NCBI GenBank assembly: GCA_004297775.1
Contig: SCUE01000007.1
Location: forward strand, 248,001 to 312,000
Direction of reading: 5' to 3'
Origin: Chloroflexota bacterium
Lineage (GTDB): Bacteria; Chloroflexota; UBA6077; FW602-bin22
DNA: 64,000 nt
Shown here: positions 11,402 through 19,830 of the stretch, in pieces
How the letters are laid out: the number at the start of each line of letters is the position of its first letter
Position numbering within the stretch: position 1 is the stretch's first letter
The notes under the pieces: generated by a model
Databases searched by the model: none
Seen by the model: the letters and a program-made list of their open reading frames with translations, nothing else
What the model was told of the DNA's origin: nothing
Translations under genes and position numbers: made by a program

Positions 11402-11453
11402 CGGAGCGATTTCGCCCGGACTCAGGTGGTACGATTGCGCGCCAGATGGTGCC

Positions 11454-12413
11454 GTGGTGTCATACGTAGCCAGAACTCGCGCGATCGCCCCGGCTGGCCG
11501 CGGATTGGCCCGACGTCGTGAGGCGGTTGCCGGAATTCTCTGGGCGTCGCCCTGGCTCCTGGGGTTCTTTCTCTTCACGTTCGGTCCGATGATCGCGTCC
11601 TTATTCCTGGCGTTCACCGACTTCACGCTCTCGGACCTGTCGCCAAACTGGGTCGGATTTTCCAATTTCCAGCGCGCGCTGAGCGGCAAGGACGACCTCT
11701 TCTGGTCGTCGCTGCTTCGGACGCTCCGCTACGCGATCATCACAGTCCCGCTCGGCATCGGCGGCGCGCTCTTAGCGGCGATCGCATTGAACCAGGGATT
11801 GCGCCTGACAACTCTGTTCCGGACGCTCTTCTTCCTGCCGTCGCTCACACCGGTCGTCGCGTCGGCCGTCATCTGGGCTTGGCTCTACAACGCCGATTGG
11901 GGCCTGCTCAACTACATGCTGTCACTCGTCGGCATTCAAGGGCCGAAGTGGATCTCCGATTCCGACACCGCGATGATGTCGCTGATCATCGTCGCCCTTT
12001 GGGGCATCATCGGCGGCAACGTGATGATCATCTTCCTGGCTGGCCTTCAGGGTGTGCCACGCGAATTACACGAGGCGGCCGAGATCGATGGCGCCAACAC
12101 GCTGCAGCGCTTTCGCGCCGTCACACTGCCGATGATCTCCCCGACGATCTTCTTCAATCTCGTGATCGGCATCATCGCGGCGCTGAAGGTGTTCGCCGTC
12201 GCGGTCGTGATGACGAATGGCGGACCGAGTTACTCGACGTGGTTCTTCATTCTCCACCTCTACAACAACGCATTCCAGGCCTACGACATGGGGTACGCGT
12301 CGGCGCTGGCCTGGATTTTCATGGCCGTGGTCGTCACGCTCACGGTCGTGAATCTCCGGTTTTCGAATCGGTGGGTCTACTACGAAGGAGACAACCGCAA
12401 GGATGACCGCTAG
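11454..12413 (+). CDS. Sugar ABC transporter permease (MalF/UgpA type)
   Basis: 319-aa inner-membrane permease of a CUT1-type importer with six predicted transmembrane segments. The cytoplasmic EAA loop reads E-A-A-E-I-D-G-A-N-T, contacting the ATPase. Start is GTG 11454 or the next codon, GTG 11457. The stop overlaps the next permease gene by 11 nt. Neither a binding-protein gene nor an ATPase gene is adjacent, so the pair must share components encoded elsewhere. Confidence 0.9.
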   Translation: MVSYVARTRAIAPAGRGLARRREAVAGILWASPWLLGFFLFTFGPMIASLFLAFTDFTLSDLSPNWVGFSNFQRALSGKDDLFWSSLLRTLRYAIITVPLGIGGALLAAIALNQGLRLTTLFRTLFFLPSLTPVVASAVIWAWLYNADWGLLNYMLSLVGIQGPKWISDSDTAMMSLIIVALWGIIGGNVMIIFLAGLQGVPRELHEAAEIDGANTLQRFRAVTLPMISPTIFFNLVIGIIAALKVFAVAVVMTNGGPSYSTWFFILHLYNNAFQAYDMGYASALAWIFMAVVVTLTVVNLRFSNRWVYYEGDNRKDDR

Positions 12414-13287
12414 AACCGGCGGCTTCGTTCGACCACTCGTCCTGTACGGCATTCTGATCGTGGCGTCGATCGCATTCATGATTCCATTCGTCTTCGCGGT
12501 TGGAACATCGCTGAAGCCGTTCCACCTGCTGCACGTATTTCCACCGCTCCTCCTTCCTCCGCTCGACGAGGCTCAATTCAGCAACTACTGGCGCATTTTC
12601 AACGTTCCGTATGTACCGTTCACGTCGTTTTATGTGAATACAGTCATCATCACCCTCGCGTCGATGCTTGGCGCAGTGCTCACCGGTACGGCGTCGGCCT
12701 ACGGGTTCGCGCGATTCCGATGGCCGGGGCGCGACTTCTTTTTCGGCGTCCTCCTGGCGACCCTCGTGCTGCCCGAGGAAGTCGTGATTATTCCGAAGTT
12801 CCTGATGTTTCACCTGATTCCGGATGCCCTCTTCGGCAAGACCTGGATCGACACGTGGTGGCCGCTGATCGTCCCGTCCTGGTTCGGGGGAGGCGCGTTC
12901 GCCGTGTTCCTACTCCGCCAGTTCTTCATGCAGATTCCGCGTGAATTGGACGAGGCCGCCGTCATCGATGGCGCGAACACGTGGGACATCTTCTGGAGCA
13001 TCATCATTCCGCTCTCGAAGCCGGCTCTGGCGACCGTCGCGATCTTCTCCTTCCTGGGCCACTGGAACGACTTCATTCACCCGCTCATTTACCTCAACTC
13101 GACCGAAATGTTCCCGCTTTCGGTCGGCTTGCGCTGGTTCCAGCAGCAGCCGACGGATCCGATCGAGCCACGCGAGAACCTGTTGATGGCTGCCTCGGTC
13201 CTGATGATTACGCCCGCGCTGCTCATCTTCTTCTCGATGCAGCGCTACTTCGTCCGCGGAATCGTCATGACTGGAATCAAGGGCTGA
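12403..13287 (+). CDS. Sugar ABC transporter permease (MalG/UgpE type)
   Basis: 294 aa, second permease of the heterodimer. Membrane helices throughout, the EAA loop D-E-A-A-V-I-D-G-A-N-T and the MalG-type end (Q-R-Y-F-V-R-G-I-V-M-T-G-I-K-G). A GGAG lies about 11 nt upstream of the ATG inside the preceding gene, so the two are translated together. Homologous in layout to 24072-24968. Confidence 0.92.
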   Translation: MTARTGGFVRPLVLYGILIVASIAFMIPFVFAVGTSLKPFHLLHVFPPLLLPPLDEAQFSNYWRIFNVPYVPFTSFYVNTVIITLASMLGAVLTGTASAYGFARFRWPGRDFFFGVLLATLVLPEEVVIIPKFLMFHLIPDALFGKTWIDTWWPLIVPSWFGGGAFAVFLLRQFFMQIPRELDEAAVIDGANTWDIFWSIIIPLSKPALATVAIFSFLGHWNDFIHPLIYLNSTEMFPLSVGLRWFQQQPTDPIEPRENLLMAASVLMITPALLIFFSMQRYFVRGIVMTGIKG

Positions 13288-13304
13288 TCGATCCGCGCGA
13301 TCGA
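13288..13304 (+). terminator. Short hairpin after the permease operon
   Basis: TCGATC - CGCGC - GATCGA, six perfect base pairs directly after the permease stop codon, with no T-run. It could end or pause the permease transcript before the selenoprotein candidate gene. Confidence 0.3.
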
Positions 13305-13348
13305 GTATCCCTGGCGAGCGTTCCATCGAGGGGGCTAAGGTCAGCGCC

Positions 13349-14020
13349 ATGGCAATGATTTCGGAACGCGATCGGGAATACATCCGCCAGCATTTCGCCG
13401 AGAAGTTGACTGACGACGTCACCCTCGAGCTGTACACGCGACCCAAGCCACGCCTGCACGTCCCCGGTCGTGAGGCGTGCCTGTACTGCGCGGAGACGCG
13501 ACAACTCGTCGAGGAGGTCGCGGATCTTTCCGATCGCGTCAACGTGGTCGTTCACGACGTGCTGGAGGAACCGAACGCCCTGGCCGATGCCGGAATCAGC
13601 GAGATTCCAGCCCTGGTGTTCAAGGGCAAGAACAAGGGAACGGTCCGATATTTCGGGATACCGGCCGGCAACGAGTTCCGGAACCTGATCGACAATATCG
13701 TCGGTGTCGCCTCGGGCGAGAGCGGACTATCACTCGAGACCGAGGCCGCGCTGGCGACGCTCGCAAAGGATGTCCATCTACGCGTCTTCGTCACGCCCAC
13801 CTGACCCCACTGTCCAGGGGTGGCCAGTCTGGCCCACCGAATGGCGATCGCCAGCGAACGCGTCACGGCCGATGTCATTGAGGCGAACGAATTCGCCGAT
13901 CTATCGGATCGCTACGCCGTGCAAGGCGTGCCGAAGATTGTGATCAACGATCGGCGCCAGATCGTTGGCTCCCGACCCGAAGCTGCCTTTCTGGCGGAGG
14001 TCCTCGCGGCGGTCGAGTAG
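13349..14020 (+). CDS. Protein disulfide oxidoreductase with in-frame TGA, probable selenoprotein
   Basis: 223 residues if TGA 13802-13804 is read as selenocysteine (Sec152). Two thioredoxin folds, as in the PDO/glutaredoxin-like family: the N-terminal active site is C-L-Y-C (Cys44, Cys47); the second reads T-P-T-U-P-H-C-P, with U where homologues have the first Cys of C-P-Y/H-C. Sequence after the TGA continues the same frame and family (L-A-H-R-M-A-I-A-S, then G-V-P-K-I-V-I-N with the cis-Pro). A hairpin right after the TGA fits the bacterial SECIS pattern. Role: cytosolic thiol-disulfide exchange, perhaps reduced by TrxB (31430). The alternative is a pseudogene made by one Cys-to-TGA change, giving a 151-aa fragment. 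GGGG 13 nt before the ATG is the likely ribosome binding site. Confidence 0.75.
13805..13838 (+). promoter_or_regulatory. Candidate bacterial SECIS element
   Basis: Directly after the TGA codon. Stem GGTGGCCA (13819-13826) pairs with TGGCCCACC (13830-13838), 8 bp with a single bulged C; the apical loop is GTC, starting with G, 22 nt after the TGA. Known bacterial SECIS models ask for an upper stem of at least 4 bp, a G among the first two loop bases and the loop about 16-37 nt after the UGA. A CCCC/GGGG helix (13805-13808 with 13817-13820) competes for one side. Confidence 0.6.
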
Positions 14021-14055
14021 ACTGTCGCGAGCCTTCATTCAGGAGACAAGACGAC

Positions 14056-15276
14056 GTGACAACGACGCGCGCGGTTGATTTCCGGACACTTCTCTCGACC
14101 CGAGCGCAGATCGGCCAGACCGCGCGCGGCACGATCGCCTCGACGACCCGCACCGTCCTCACCCCGCTCTACGAGTTCGGCGGCGGGCGCCCCGACCCCG
14201 GCTCGTTCCCCTATGACGGCTTGGTTGACGCGACGGCCCGCATGATGAAGGAGGAGGGCGCCGACGCCCTCACTTACGGCGACGCCCTCGGCTACGCCGG
14301 CTTGCGCGACCTCGTGTGCCACAAGTACGAGCTCTTCGAGGGTCTCAAGGTCGAGCGCGACAACATCCTGATCTCGAATGGTTCCAGCCACGCGCTCTCA
14401 CTCGCGATCAGCGCGTTCGTCGACACCGGCGATCCGATGATCTGCGAGTCGCCGACTTTCTCGGGCACGCTGTCCACGATTCGACGGCATGGCCCGGAAG
14501 TGATCGGCGTCCCGGTCGACCGCGAGGGCATCGACACAAATGCGCTGCGGGAGAGGCTGGAAGCGTTGTGGCGAGCCGGCCGGCGATGCAAGCTCATCTA
14601 CACGATCGTCAACTTCCAGAATCCTTCCGGTCCGACGATGACGATGCGGCGACGCCACGAGCTGCTGGCGCTGGCCCGCGAGTACGAGACTATGATCCTC
14701 GAGGACGACGCTTACGGCGAACTCCGCTTCGAGGGTGAGCAGCATCCATCGCTCTACGCGCTGGATGACTCCGGCTCCGTCATCCGGTCTGGCACCCTGT
14801 CGAAGATCCTCGGCGCGGGCGTCCGCCTCGGCTGGCTCTGCGCACCGAAGGATCTGGTCCCGGTCATGAACAGCTTCAACTTCGGTGGCGGCGTCAATCC
14901 GTTCATGTCTCGTGTGGCGACCTACTATATGCGCGACCACATGCCGTCGCACGTCGCGCTGCTGGTCGACGTCTATCGCAACAAGCGCGATGCAATGCGC
15001 CGTGGCCTTCTCGAAACGCTCGAAGGCACCGACGCGGACGTGAATAAGCCGGAGGGCGGCTTCTTCCTCTGGATCAAGCTGCCGACCGGGACCGATCGCG
15101 AGAAGCTCGCGACGCTCGCCGCCGAGGCGCGCGTTCAGTACGTTCCCGGCGGGTCGTTCTACCCGAACGGGGGCGGCGAACGGTACATCCGGCTCGCCTA
15201 CAGCTACGAGTCGGTCGAGAAGTGCTATGAGGGCGCGCGCTTGCTCGGCAACGCTATTCGCGGCGCGATGAGCTAG
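14056..15276 (+). CDS. PLP-dependent aminotransferase, class I/II (2-aminoadipate/MocR-like fold)
   Basis: 406 aa, cytosolic fold-type I aminotransferase. N-P-S-G at 189-192, D218-x-A-Y for the PLP pyridine and phosphate, and S-G-T-L-S-K with the Schiff-base Lys250, then the phosphate-binding R of G-V-R-L-G-W. Resembles LysN/2-aminoadipate and valine-pyruvate-like transaminases; the exact substrate is unknown. GTG 14056 with AGGAG 10 nt upstream. It starts 35 nt after the selenoprotein candidate and converges on YjbQ with a 4-bp overlap. Confidence 0.88.
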   Translation: MTTTRAVDFRTLLSTRAQIGQTARGTIASTTRTVLTPLYEFGGGRPDPGSFPYDGLVDATARMMKEEGADALTYGDALGYAGLRDLVCHKYELFEGLKVERDNILISNGSSHALSLAISAFVDTGDPMICESPTFSGTLSTIRRHGPEVIGVPVDREGIDTNALRERLEALWRAGRRCKLIYTIVNFQNPSGPTMTMRRRHELLALAREYETMILEDDAYGELRFEGEQHPSLYALDDSGSVIRSGTLSKILGAGVRLGWLCAPKDLVPVMNSFNFGGGVNPFMSRVATYYMRDHMPSHVALLVDVYRNKRDAMRRGLLETLEGTDADVNKPEGGFFLWIKLPTGTDREKLATLAAEARVQYVPGGSFYPNGGGERYIRLAYSYESVEKCYEGARLLGNAIRGAMS

Positions 15277-15749
15277 ACGCCAAGCACCTGGATCACGATT
15301 TCGCGCGGGCGGGGGCCGTCGAGTTCGACGAAGAACACACGCTGCCACCGCCCGAGTTGCAGGTCGCCGCCGACAATTGGAATGCATTCGCTCGCGCCGA
15401 CCATCAGGCGCTGACAATGAGCGTGTCCGTTGACGCGCTCGTTCGGCTCGACATTGACCGTTCGGACGGTGAGGTCGTCGTGCATGTAGGCGCGGCCACG
15501 CGGCGCAAACTCTTCGAGCCGGCGGCGCAAGTCCTCCAGTAGGAGGGGCTCGGCCTCATTGATCATGACGCCGGCCGTCGTGTGCGACGCGTAGACAATT
15601 GCCATTCCGTCGCGAACGCCGGAATCGCGCGCGAGCGCCTCGACATCGGCGGTCACGTCGATGAAGTCGGTCGGACGAACGGACAGCACCGGGATTCGAC
15701 GCGACCGCGTCTGGAATGCCGCCATCGACCGCGTGCTCGCCTCAGTCAT
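15273..15749 (-). CDS. YjbQ/UPF0047 family protein
   Basis: 158 aa. Small beta-barrel family with weak thiamine-phosphate synthase activity in E. coli YjbQ; the true role is unclear. Conserved marks: Y-A-S-H-T-T-A-G-V-M-I-N-E (His for metal binding), H-A-H-C-Q near the middle, and L-Q-L-G-R-W-Q-R-V-F-F-V-E-L-D-G-P-R. Its ATG at 15749 overlaps the upstream anti-sigma-like gene by 8 nt; an internal ATG at 15725 is an alternative. It is the last gene of the sigma factor operon. Confidence 0.88.
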   Translation of the reverse strand: MTEASTRSMAAFQTRSRRIPVLSVRPTDFIDVTADVEALARDSGVRDGMAIVYASHTTAGVMINEAEPLLLEDLRRRLEEFAPRGRAYMHDDLTVRTVNVEPNERVNGHAHCQRLMVGASECIPIVGGDLQLGRWQRVFFVELDGPRPREIVIQVLGV

Positions 15750-17076
15750 ACACCATCATCTCCAGTGGAACGTGGGAATTGCCGAACTCGCCTTCGATCA
15801 GCGCCACCAGCACTGCGCCCGCGCCGACCGCGCCACACAGGACAATCACGGCGCCGCCGGCGATCGGAATGCCCAGCAATGAACCGACCAACGCGCCGCC
15901 AACCAGCGTTGCCCGCGTCATGGATCCATCCCGCCGGATCGCCCGAAGCGCCCAGCGTCCGATCAGCATGCTGACGGCCGACGACCCCAGCCACCAGGCG
16001 AGCGCTAACGCCAGGGCCAGCAGACCCGCCAGCGGCGCACCGATCAGGCTGAGGCCAAGTGGAACGATCAGAAGCGGTCCGCACGATAGGCCGACCAGAC
16101 CAACCAGCGACGATCCGCCCGGGGCGCCACGCAGCGTCGCCGCCGCCAAAACGACGATCCACGGCACGACTGTGACCGCCGCGATCGCCAGAAGCAGTCC
16201 GGCCGCGGCACCGAGAAGCGTCAGGCGAATCCGGGCCAGGGCGGTGTTGGCGAGATTCGCGTCGGCGCCGAAGGCGTTGCCCGTCCACCGGAGTTCCTGC
16301 CCGGCAACGTTGCCGTGCACGACCGCGCCATCGGCCCGTAGGACCCTTCCGGACAGGGCGACGACGTCGCGTTCGGCGATCGCGGTCGGCCCGAGGTAGA
16401 TATTGCCTCCGACCGTCACGATGTCGTCGGTCGACCGCGCGTGAATCCGCGCATCACCCCACACGACCATCAACGGCGCGCGAGTAGTTCCCTCGATGTC
16501 AGCATCGCCGCCGACGACCAGAAGCGTTCGATCAAGTGACTCACCGTACGGAACGTTGAATCGACCGAGATGGACCGTCCCGCGACCAAGCGCCATCAAC
16601 GGCACGAGGCTTGCCCCGAAGACGACCAGCGCCATCAACGTCACCAGGACGCGGCGACTTTCGAGCGGACCAGAACCGCGCGCTTCGCCGGTCGATGTCA
16701 GACGGTGCGAACGCGCCCGCATCGAGTGGTGCGCGCCAATCACGATCGCCGCCAGGACGATCGCGGCGCTCGCCCCGGGAAGCCAATCAAGGTTCAAGTC
16801 GCCGACGATCTGGCGGCCGATGTTGGACGACACCGACTGCCCGATGACCGCCCACGAAACGGCGCGGACGGCGGCTCGTGCGCTCGTGGCGCCATAGGCG
16901 GGCAACGCGGAAGCGCCGATCGATGCCGCGATGAGAGCCGCCAGAATCGCGAACGCCGGTCGAGACGCTCCGGCCACGAAGCGTCGGCGCTGCCGTGTGG
17001 AATCGGCCGCCGGCAGTCGTTCCAGGACGCTTCGAGTGAATCCGTCAGCGACCCGATCGTCGTTAGGCCGTGTCAT
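15742..17076 (-). CDS. Putative membrane anti-sigma factor with bactofilin-like domain
   Basis: 444 aa. A short hydrophilic N-terminus (residues 1-35), one or two transmembrane helices, a Gly/Val-rich repetitive middle (L-L-V-V-G-G-D-A-D-I, V-V-W-G-D-A-R-I, I-V-T-V-G-G-N-I-Y-L) like a bactofilin or polymer-forming beta-helix, then about six hydrophobic segments. ATG 17076 overlaps the sigma factor gene by 14 nt, so the proteins are coupled. By position it is the likely anti-sigma factor, but the N-terminus has no H-x3-C-x2-C zinc motif, so this is inference. Confidence 0.6.
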   Translation of the reverse strand: MTRPNDDRVADGFTRSVLERLPAADSTRQRRRFVAGASRPAFAILAALIAASIGASALPAYGATSARAAVRAVSWAVIGQSVSSNIGRQIVGDLNLDWLPGASAAIVLAAIVIGAHHSMRARSHRLTSTGEARGSGPLESRRVLVTLMALVVFGASLVPLMALGRGTVHLGRFNVPYGESLDRTLLVVGGDADIEGTTRAPLMVVWGDARIHARSTDDIVTVGGNIYLGPTAIAERDVVALSGRVLRADGAVVHGNVAGQELRWTGNAFGADANLANTALARIRLTLLGAAAGLLLAIAAVTVVPWIVVLAAATLRGAPGGSSLVGLVGLSCGPLLIVPLGLSLIGAPLAGLLALALALAWWLGSSAVSMLIGRWALRAIRRDGSMTRATLVGGALVGSLLGIPIAGGAVIVLCGAVGAGAVLVALIEGEFGNSHVPLEMMVYD

Positions 17077-17650
17077 GGGCGGCCCTCCGTTCGGTGAGCG
17101 CGACGCCAATCATCTGGCGCGCCCGATACAGGCGCACTTTCACCGCCGCGAGCGAAACCTCGGTCGCCCGCGCGATCTCCTCGTAGGAAAGCTCGTGCCA
17201 ATGGCGCAAAATAAGGACTTCGCGGTACTTGCCCGGCAATCCCGCGACGAGTTGGCGAATCGTGTCATCTCGCTCGCGCATCAGCGCGGACACCTCGGGA
17301 CCATCCTCAGTGTTGGCGCGCTCGGCGTGTGCAAACGCCTCATCGAGCGCGCCGACACGCCAATCTCGGCTGCGCAGCGCGCGGAAGCAGACGTTCTGAG
17401 CGATCGTCGCGATCCAGGTGTAGAAGCGAAAGCGCGAATCGTACGAATCGAGCGACACGTAGGCGCGAACAAAGGCATCCTGGGCCGCGTCTTCCGCATC
17501 ACTGGTGTTTCGGAGGATTCGCCCTGTCAGACGCAAAACGGCGTCCTTATACCGATCGACCAGCACGCCATACGCCGCATGCTCGCCGCGGCGGGCGCGC
17601 ACAATCAACTCCTGGTCATCCAGCATTCGCGTCATGTAGTCCACGGACAT
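17063..17650 (-). CDS. ECF-type RNA polymerase sigma factor
   Basis: About 195 aa, sigma-70 regions 2 and 4 only. Region 2: D-A-E-D-A-A-Q-D-A-F-V-R-A-Y followed by F-Y-T-W-I-A-T-I-A-Q-N, the -10 recognition and melting part. Region 4: L-P-G-K-Y-R-E-V-L-I-L-R-H then S-Y-E-E-I-A-R-A-T-E-V-S-L-A-A-V-K-V-R-L-Y-R, the -35 binding HTH. ATG 17650 is preferred (another ATG at 17635); the frame upstream is Arg-rich and not family-like. It overlaps its putative membrane anti-sigma gene. Confidence 0.92.
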   Translation of the reverse strand: MSVDYMTRMLDDQELIVRARRGEHAAYGVLVDRYKDAVLRLTGRILRNTSDAEDAAQDAFVRAYVSLDSYDSRFRFYTWIATIAQNVCFRALRSRDWRVGALDEAFAHAERANTEDGPEVSALMRERDDTIRQLVAGLPGKYREVLILRHWHELSYEEIARATEVSLAAVKVRLYRARQMIGVALTERRAAHDTA

Positions 17651-17673
17651 CGAGGAAGTTACGCGATTCCTCT

Positions 17674-18867
17674 CTACCGGCTGGCGGAGCGCCCAGGCTG
17701 ACGCACGCGGTACAGAGCATCCGCGACGACGTGCGCGTCGGCGTCGCTCAACTCGCGAACGTCGATTCGCGCGGTCCACGGATCGAACCCCGGCATGATC
17801 GCGACCGGCGGATCCCCGGCCAGCAAGCGCGCGCAGAGATCCGCCGCGGTCACGCCCTCATCCCGATCGAGCGTGAGGTGGACAGTCGGAAACGCTCGGC
17901 CCAGATGATCGCGCGCGACGAACTCGACCTCGGCGTCGGGCAACGCGACTAGTTGATCGTGCAGCCAGACCGTGCGCCGTTCGGCCGCGCGCCCGGCGGC
18001 GCGATGATCGCGCGCGACCCAGTGCTCGATCGCCGCGACGAGGCCGATCATCTCTTCCTTGCTCACTTTGCAGACACGGCCGATGCCCTGGGTCGGCGAC
18101 GCTTGCGCGCGCGCCGCCGCGATGAGGTCGGCTCGGCCGGTCAGGAAACCCGATCCCTGGGGACCGCGCAGACCCTTTCCGCCGCTGAACGCGACGAGAT
18201 CGGCGCCCGCGTCGGTGAATCGATGCAGGTTCTCGGGCGGCGGCAGCGTATTCGACGCGTCGATCAGGATCGGCACGCCATGGCGCCGAGCCAGGCCGAT
18301 CACCTCCTCGGGCGACGGCGCATCCGGCGGATCGACGCCCATCCAGTAGATACCGACCGTCTCGGGAGTGATCGCCGCGTCGATGTCGTCGAGCGTCACG
18401 CCACTCGCGGTGCCAACCTCATCGAAGACGCCGCCGGCGCCACGCACCGCGTGCGCGTAGCCGTGATGGGTGAACTCTTCACCATCCGCGACACGCCGCT
18501 CCATCCGGCGAGCGACCCAGCGATGCTTCATCCCACGCGTATCCGGCAGCCGCGCCGATAGCACCGGATGTCCATTTGTCATGACCGCGGCCGCGCCGAC
18601 CATCAACCCGGCGGCGCATCCGGACACGATGTAGCTCGCCTGGCCGTGCGTGTGGTGCGAAATCCGATCCGACGCCGCGTCAAGCAACTGTCCGACATCG
18701 ACGTACGCGTCGACCGCCCGACGCATCGCGTCGGCGACCACCGGAAGGATCGATGCGCCCCCGAACCTGGTCCAGTGACACGTCGCGTTGATGACGCGAC
18801 GCACGCCAAGCGCGGCGTACACATCGATCTCATCCCCGAGCACGGTCGCCGGCGCCAGGAGTTCCAT
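17674..18867 (-). CDS. SelA-like PLP-dependent enzyme, not canonical SelA
   Basis: 397 aa, fold-type I PLP enzyme of the SelA/DgaE-related family (members include D-glucosaminate-6-phosphate ammonia-lyase-like enzymes). Starts with L-G-V-R-R-V-I-N-A-T; D203 in I-D-A-S-N; Lys231 in S-G-G-K-G-L-R-G-P-Q is the likely Schiff-base residue. It lacks the longer SelA N-terminal tRNA-binding domain, and canonical SelA is about 460 aa, so it is probably a metabolic lyase. GGAGGAAG precedes the ATG by 4 nt. The sigma factor gene follows after 23 nt. Confidence 0.75.
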   Translation of the reverse strand: MELLAPATVLGDEIDVYAALGVRRVINATCHWTRFGGASILPVVADAMRRAVDAYVDVGQLLDAASDRISHHTHGQASYIVSGCAAGLMVGAAAVMTNGHPVLSARLPDTRGMKHRWVARRMERRVADGEEFTHHGYAHAVRGAGGVFDEVGTASGVTLDDIDAAITPETVGIYWMGVDPPDAPSPEEVIGLARRHGVPILIDASNTLPPPENLHRFTDAGADLVAFSGGKGLRGPQGSGFLTGRADLIAAARAQASPTQGIGRVCKVSKEEMIGLVAAIEHWVARDHRAAGRAAERRTVWLHDQLVALPDAEVEFVARDHLGRAFPTVHLTLDRDEGVTAADLCARLLAGDPPVAIMPGFDPWTARIDVRELSDADAHVVADALYRVRQPGRSASR

Positions 18868-18921
18868 CGCTCTTCCTCCGAATCGGGCGGCACTGCGCGC
18901 CGCGCGCCGTAGGATAGTGGC

Positions 18922-19773
18922 CTATTCGCTCGGACGATTCCGGCGGAAGAACTCCTCGACGCCGCGAACGACATCCTCGGCTGGCGGCAAGGGCTCGATA
19001 GGCCGTGCACTCGCTTGGTCGTCGGGCGCGGCGCTCGCCTCGCTCGCGGATGACGACTTCTGGTCCGACTTCGCGATCGCCCGCGTCACCTGCTTCTCGA
19101 ACGCGATCGCGGCGTCGTCGAGCTCGGCCAGATCAAGCTCCAGCTCGATCACATCACTGATGACACGGAGAATCGCCGCGCACGCCTTCGGATTCGGCAT
19201 CGCACCCGTGTAGTGCGGAATTGCCGCCCAGACGCTCAGGCACGGAATGTCCTGCCGAGCCATCTCGTCGGCGATCGCCGAGTGGATACTCGTCGGTCCC
19301 TCGTAGCCGCTCAACTGCACGCCGAGAGCTTCCAATCGGGCGCGCAGCTCCGGCGTGGTTGCGAACCCGGTCAGGAAGACCGGGCCAGTATGCGGGACGC
19401 TCGCCAGAAACGCGCCAATGAGAATGACCGGAGCCGCGCCGCCTTTCTCGCGCCACGCCGTGGCCACGCGCTGCGCGAACGACCGCCAGCGCAGCTGTGG
19501 CTCGGGACCAAGGAGGACCAGCGCATCGCGGGCGCCGCCCGAAGCCACCATCAGCGCCAGCGATGGCCACTGGATCCGGCGGTCGCCATCCGAGCCAACG
19601 CGCACCCAGGGCCGCGTCTCGGTGAGAACGAAGAACTCTTCGGGGTCGAATTCGATCTCGCGACGCGTGTCACGCTTCTGAATCAAGAAGGCAGCCGTCG
19701 TCGTAGCGACGCTGCTGGCGTCGCCCCAACCACTGAACGCCGCGACGAGATAGGGATCCGTCCAACGATCCAC
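18922..19773 (-). CDS. PAC2 family protein
   Basis: 283 aa from GTG 19773. PAC2 (proteasome-assembly-chaperone-like) proteins are common in actinobacteria and Chloroflexota; the biochemical role is unknown. Family features: early F-S-G-W-G-D-A, the middle G-A-F-L-A-S-V-P-H-T, then P-T-S-I-H-S and C-L-S-V-W-A-A-I-P-H-Y, and an acidic/Ser-rich C-terminal tail. Same strand as, and 57 bp after, the fused MFS/spermidine synthase gene. Confidence 0.85.
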   Translation of the reverse strand: MDRWTDPYLVAAFSGWGDASSVATTTAAFLIQKRDTRREIEFDPEEFFVLTETRPWVRVGSDGDRRIQWPSLALMVASGGARDALVLLGPEPQLRWRSFAQRVATAWREKGGAAPVILIGAFLASVPHTGPVFLTGFATTPELRARLEALGVQLSGYEGPTSIHSAIADEMARQDIPCLSVWAAIPHYTGAMPNPKACAAILRVISDVIELELDLAELDDAAIAFEKQVTRAIAKSDQKSSSASEASAAPDDQASARPIEPLPPAEDVVRGVEEFFRRNRPSE

Positions 19774-19830
19774 GATACAGACGATACCGCATTTCGACCC
19801 TTCTCGCGAAAGATCGCGGGCGTTGGCCGA

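Noticed and set aside
13820-14020. Separate 66-aa gene starting after the TGA
   Set aside because: It is in the same frame as 13349-13804 and completes the second thioredoxin fold; alone it would lack both active-site residues.
17674-18867. SelA (selenocysteine synthase) as support for the selenoprotein
   Set aside because: It is SelA-like by fold and Lys motif but shorter and lacks the N-terminal tRNA(Sec)-binding part; it groups better with SelA-related lyases. It cannot be used as proof of Sec synthesis.
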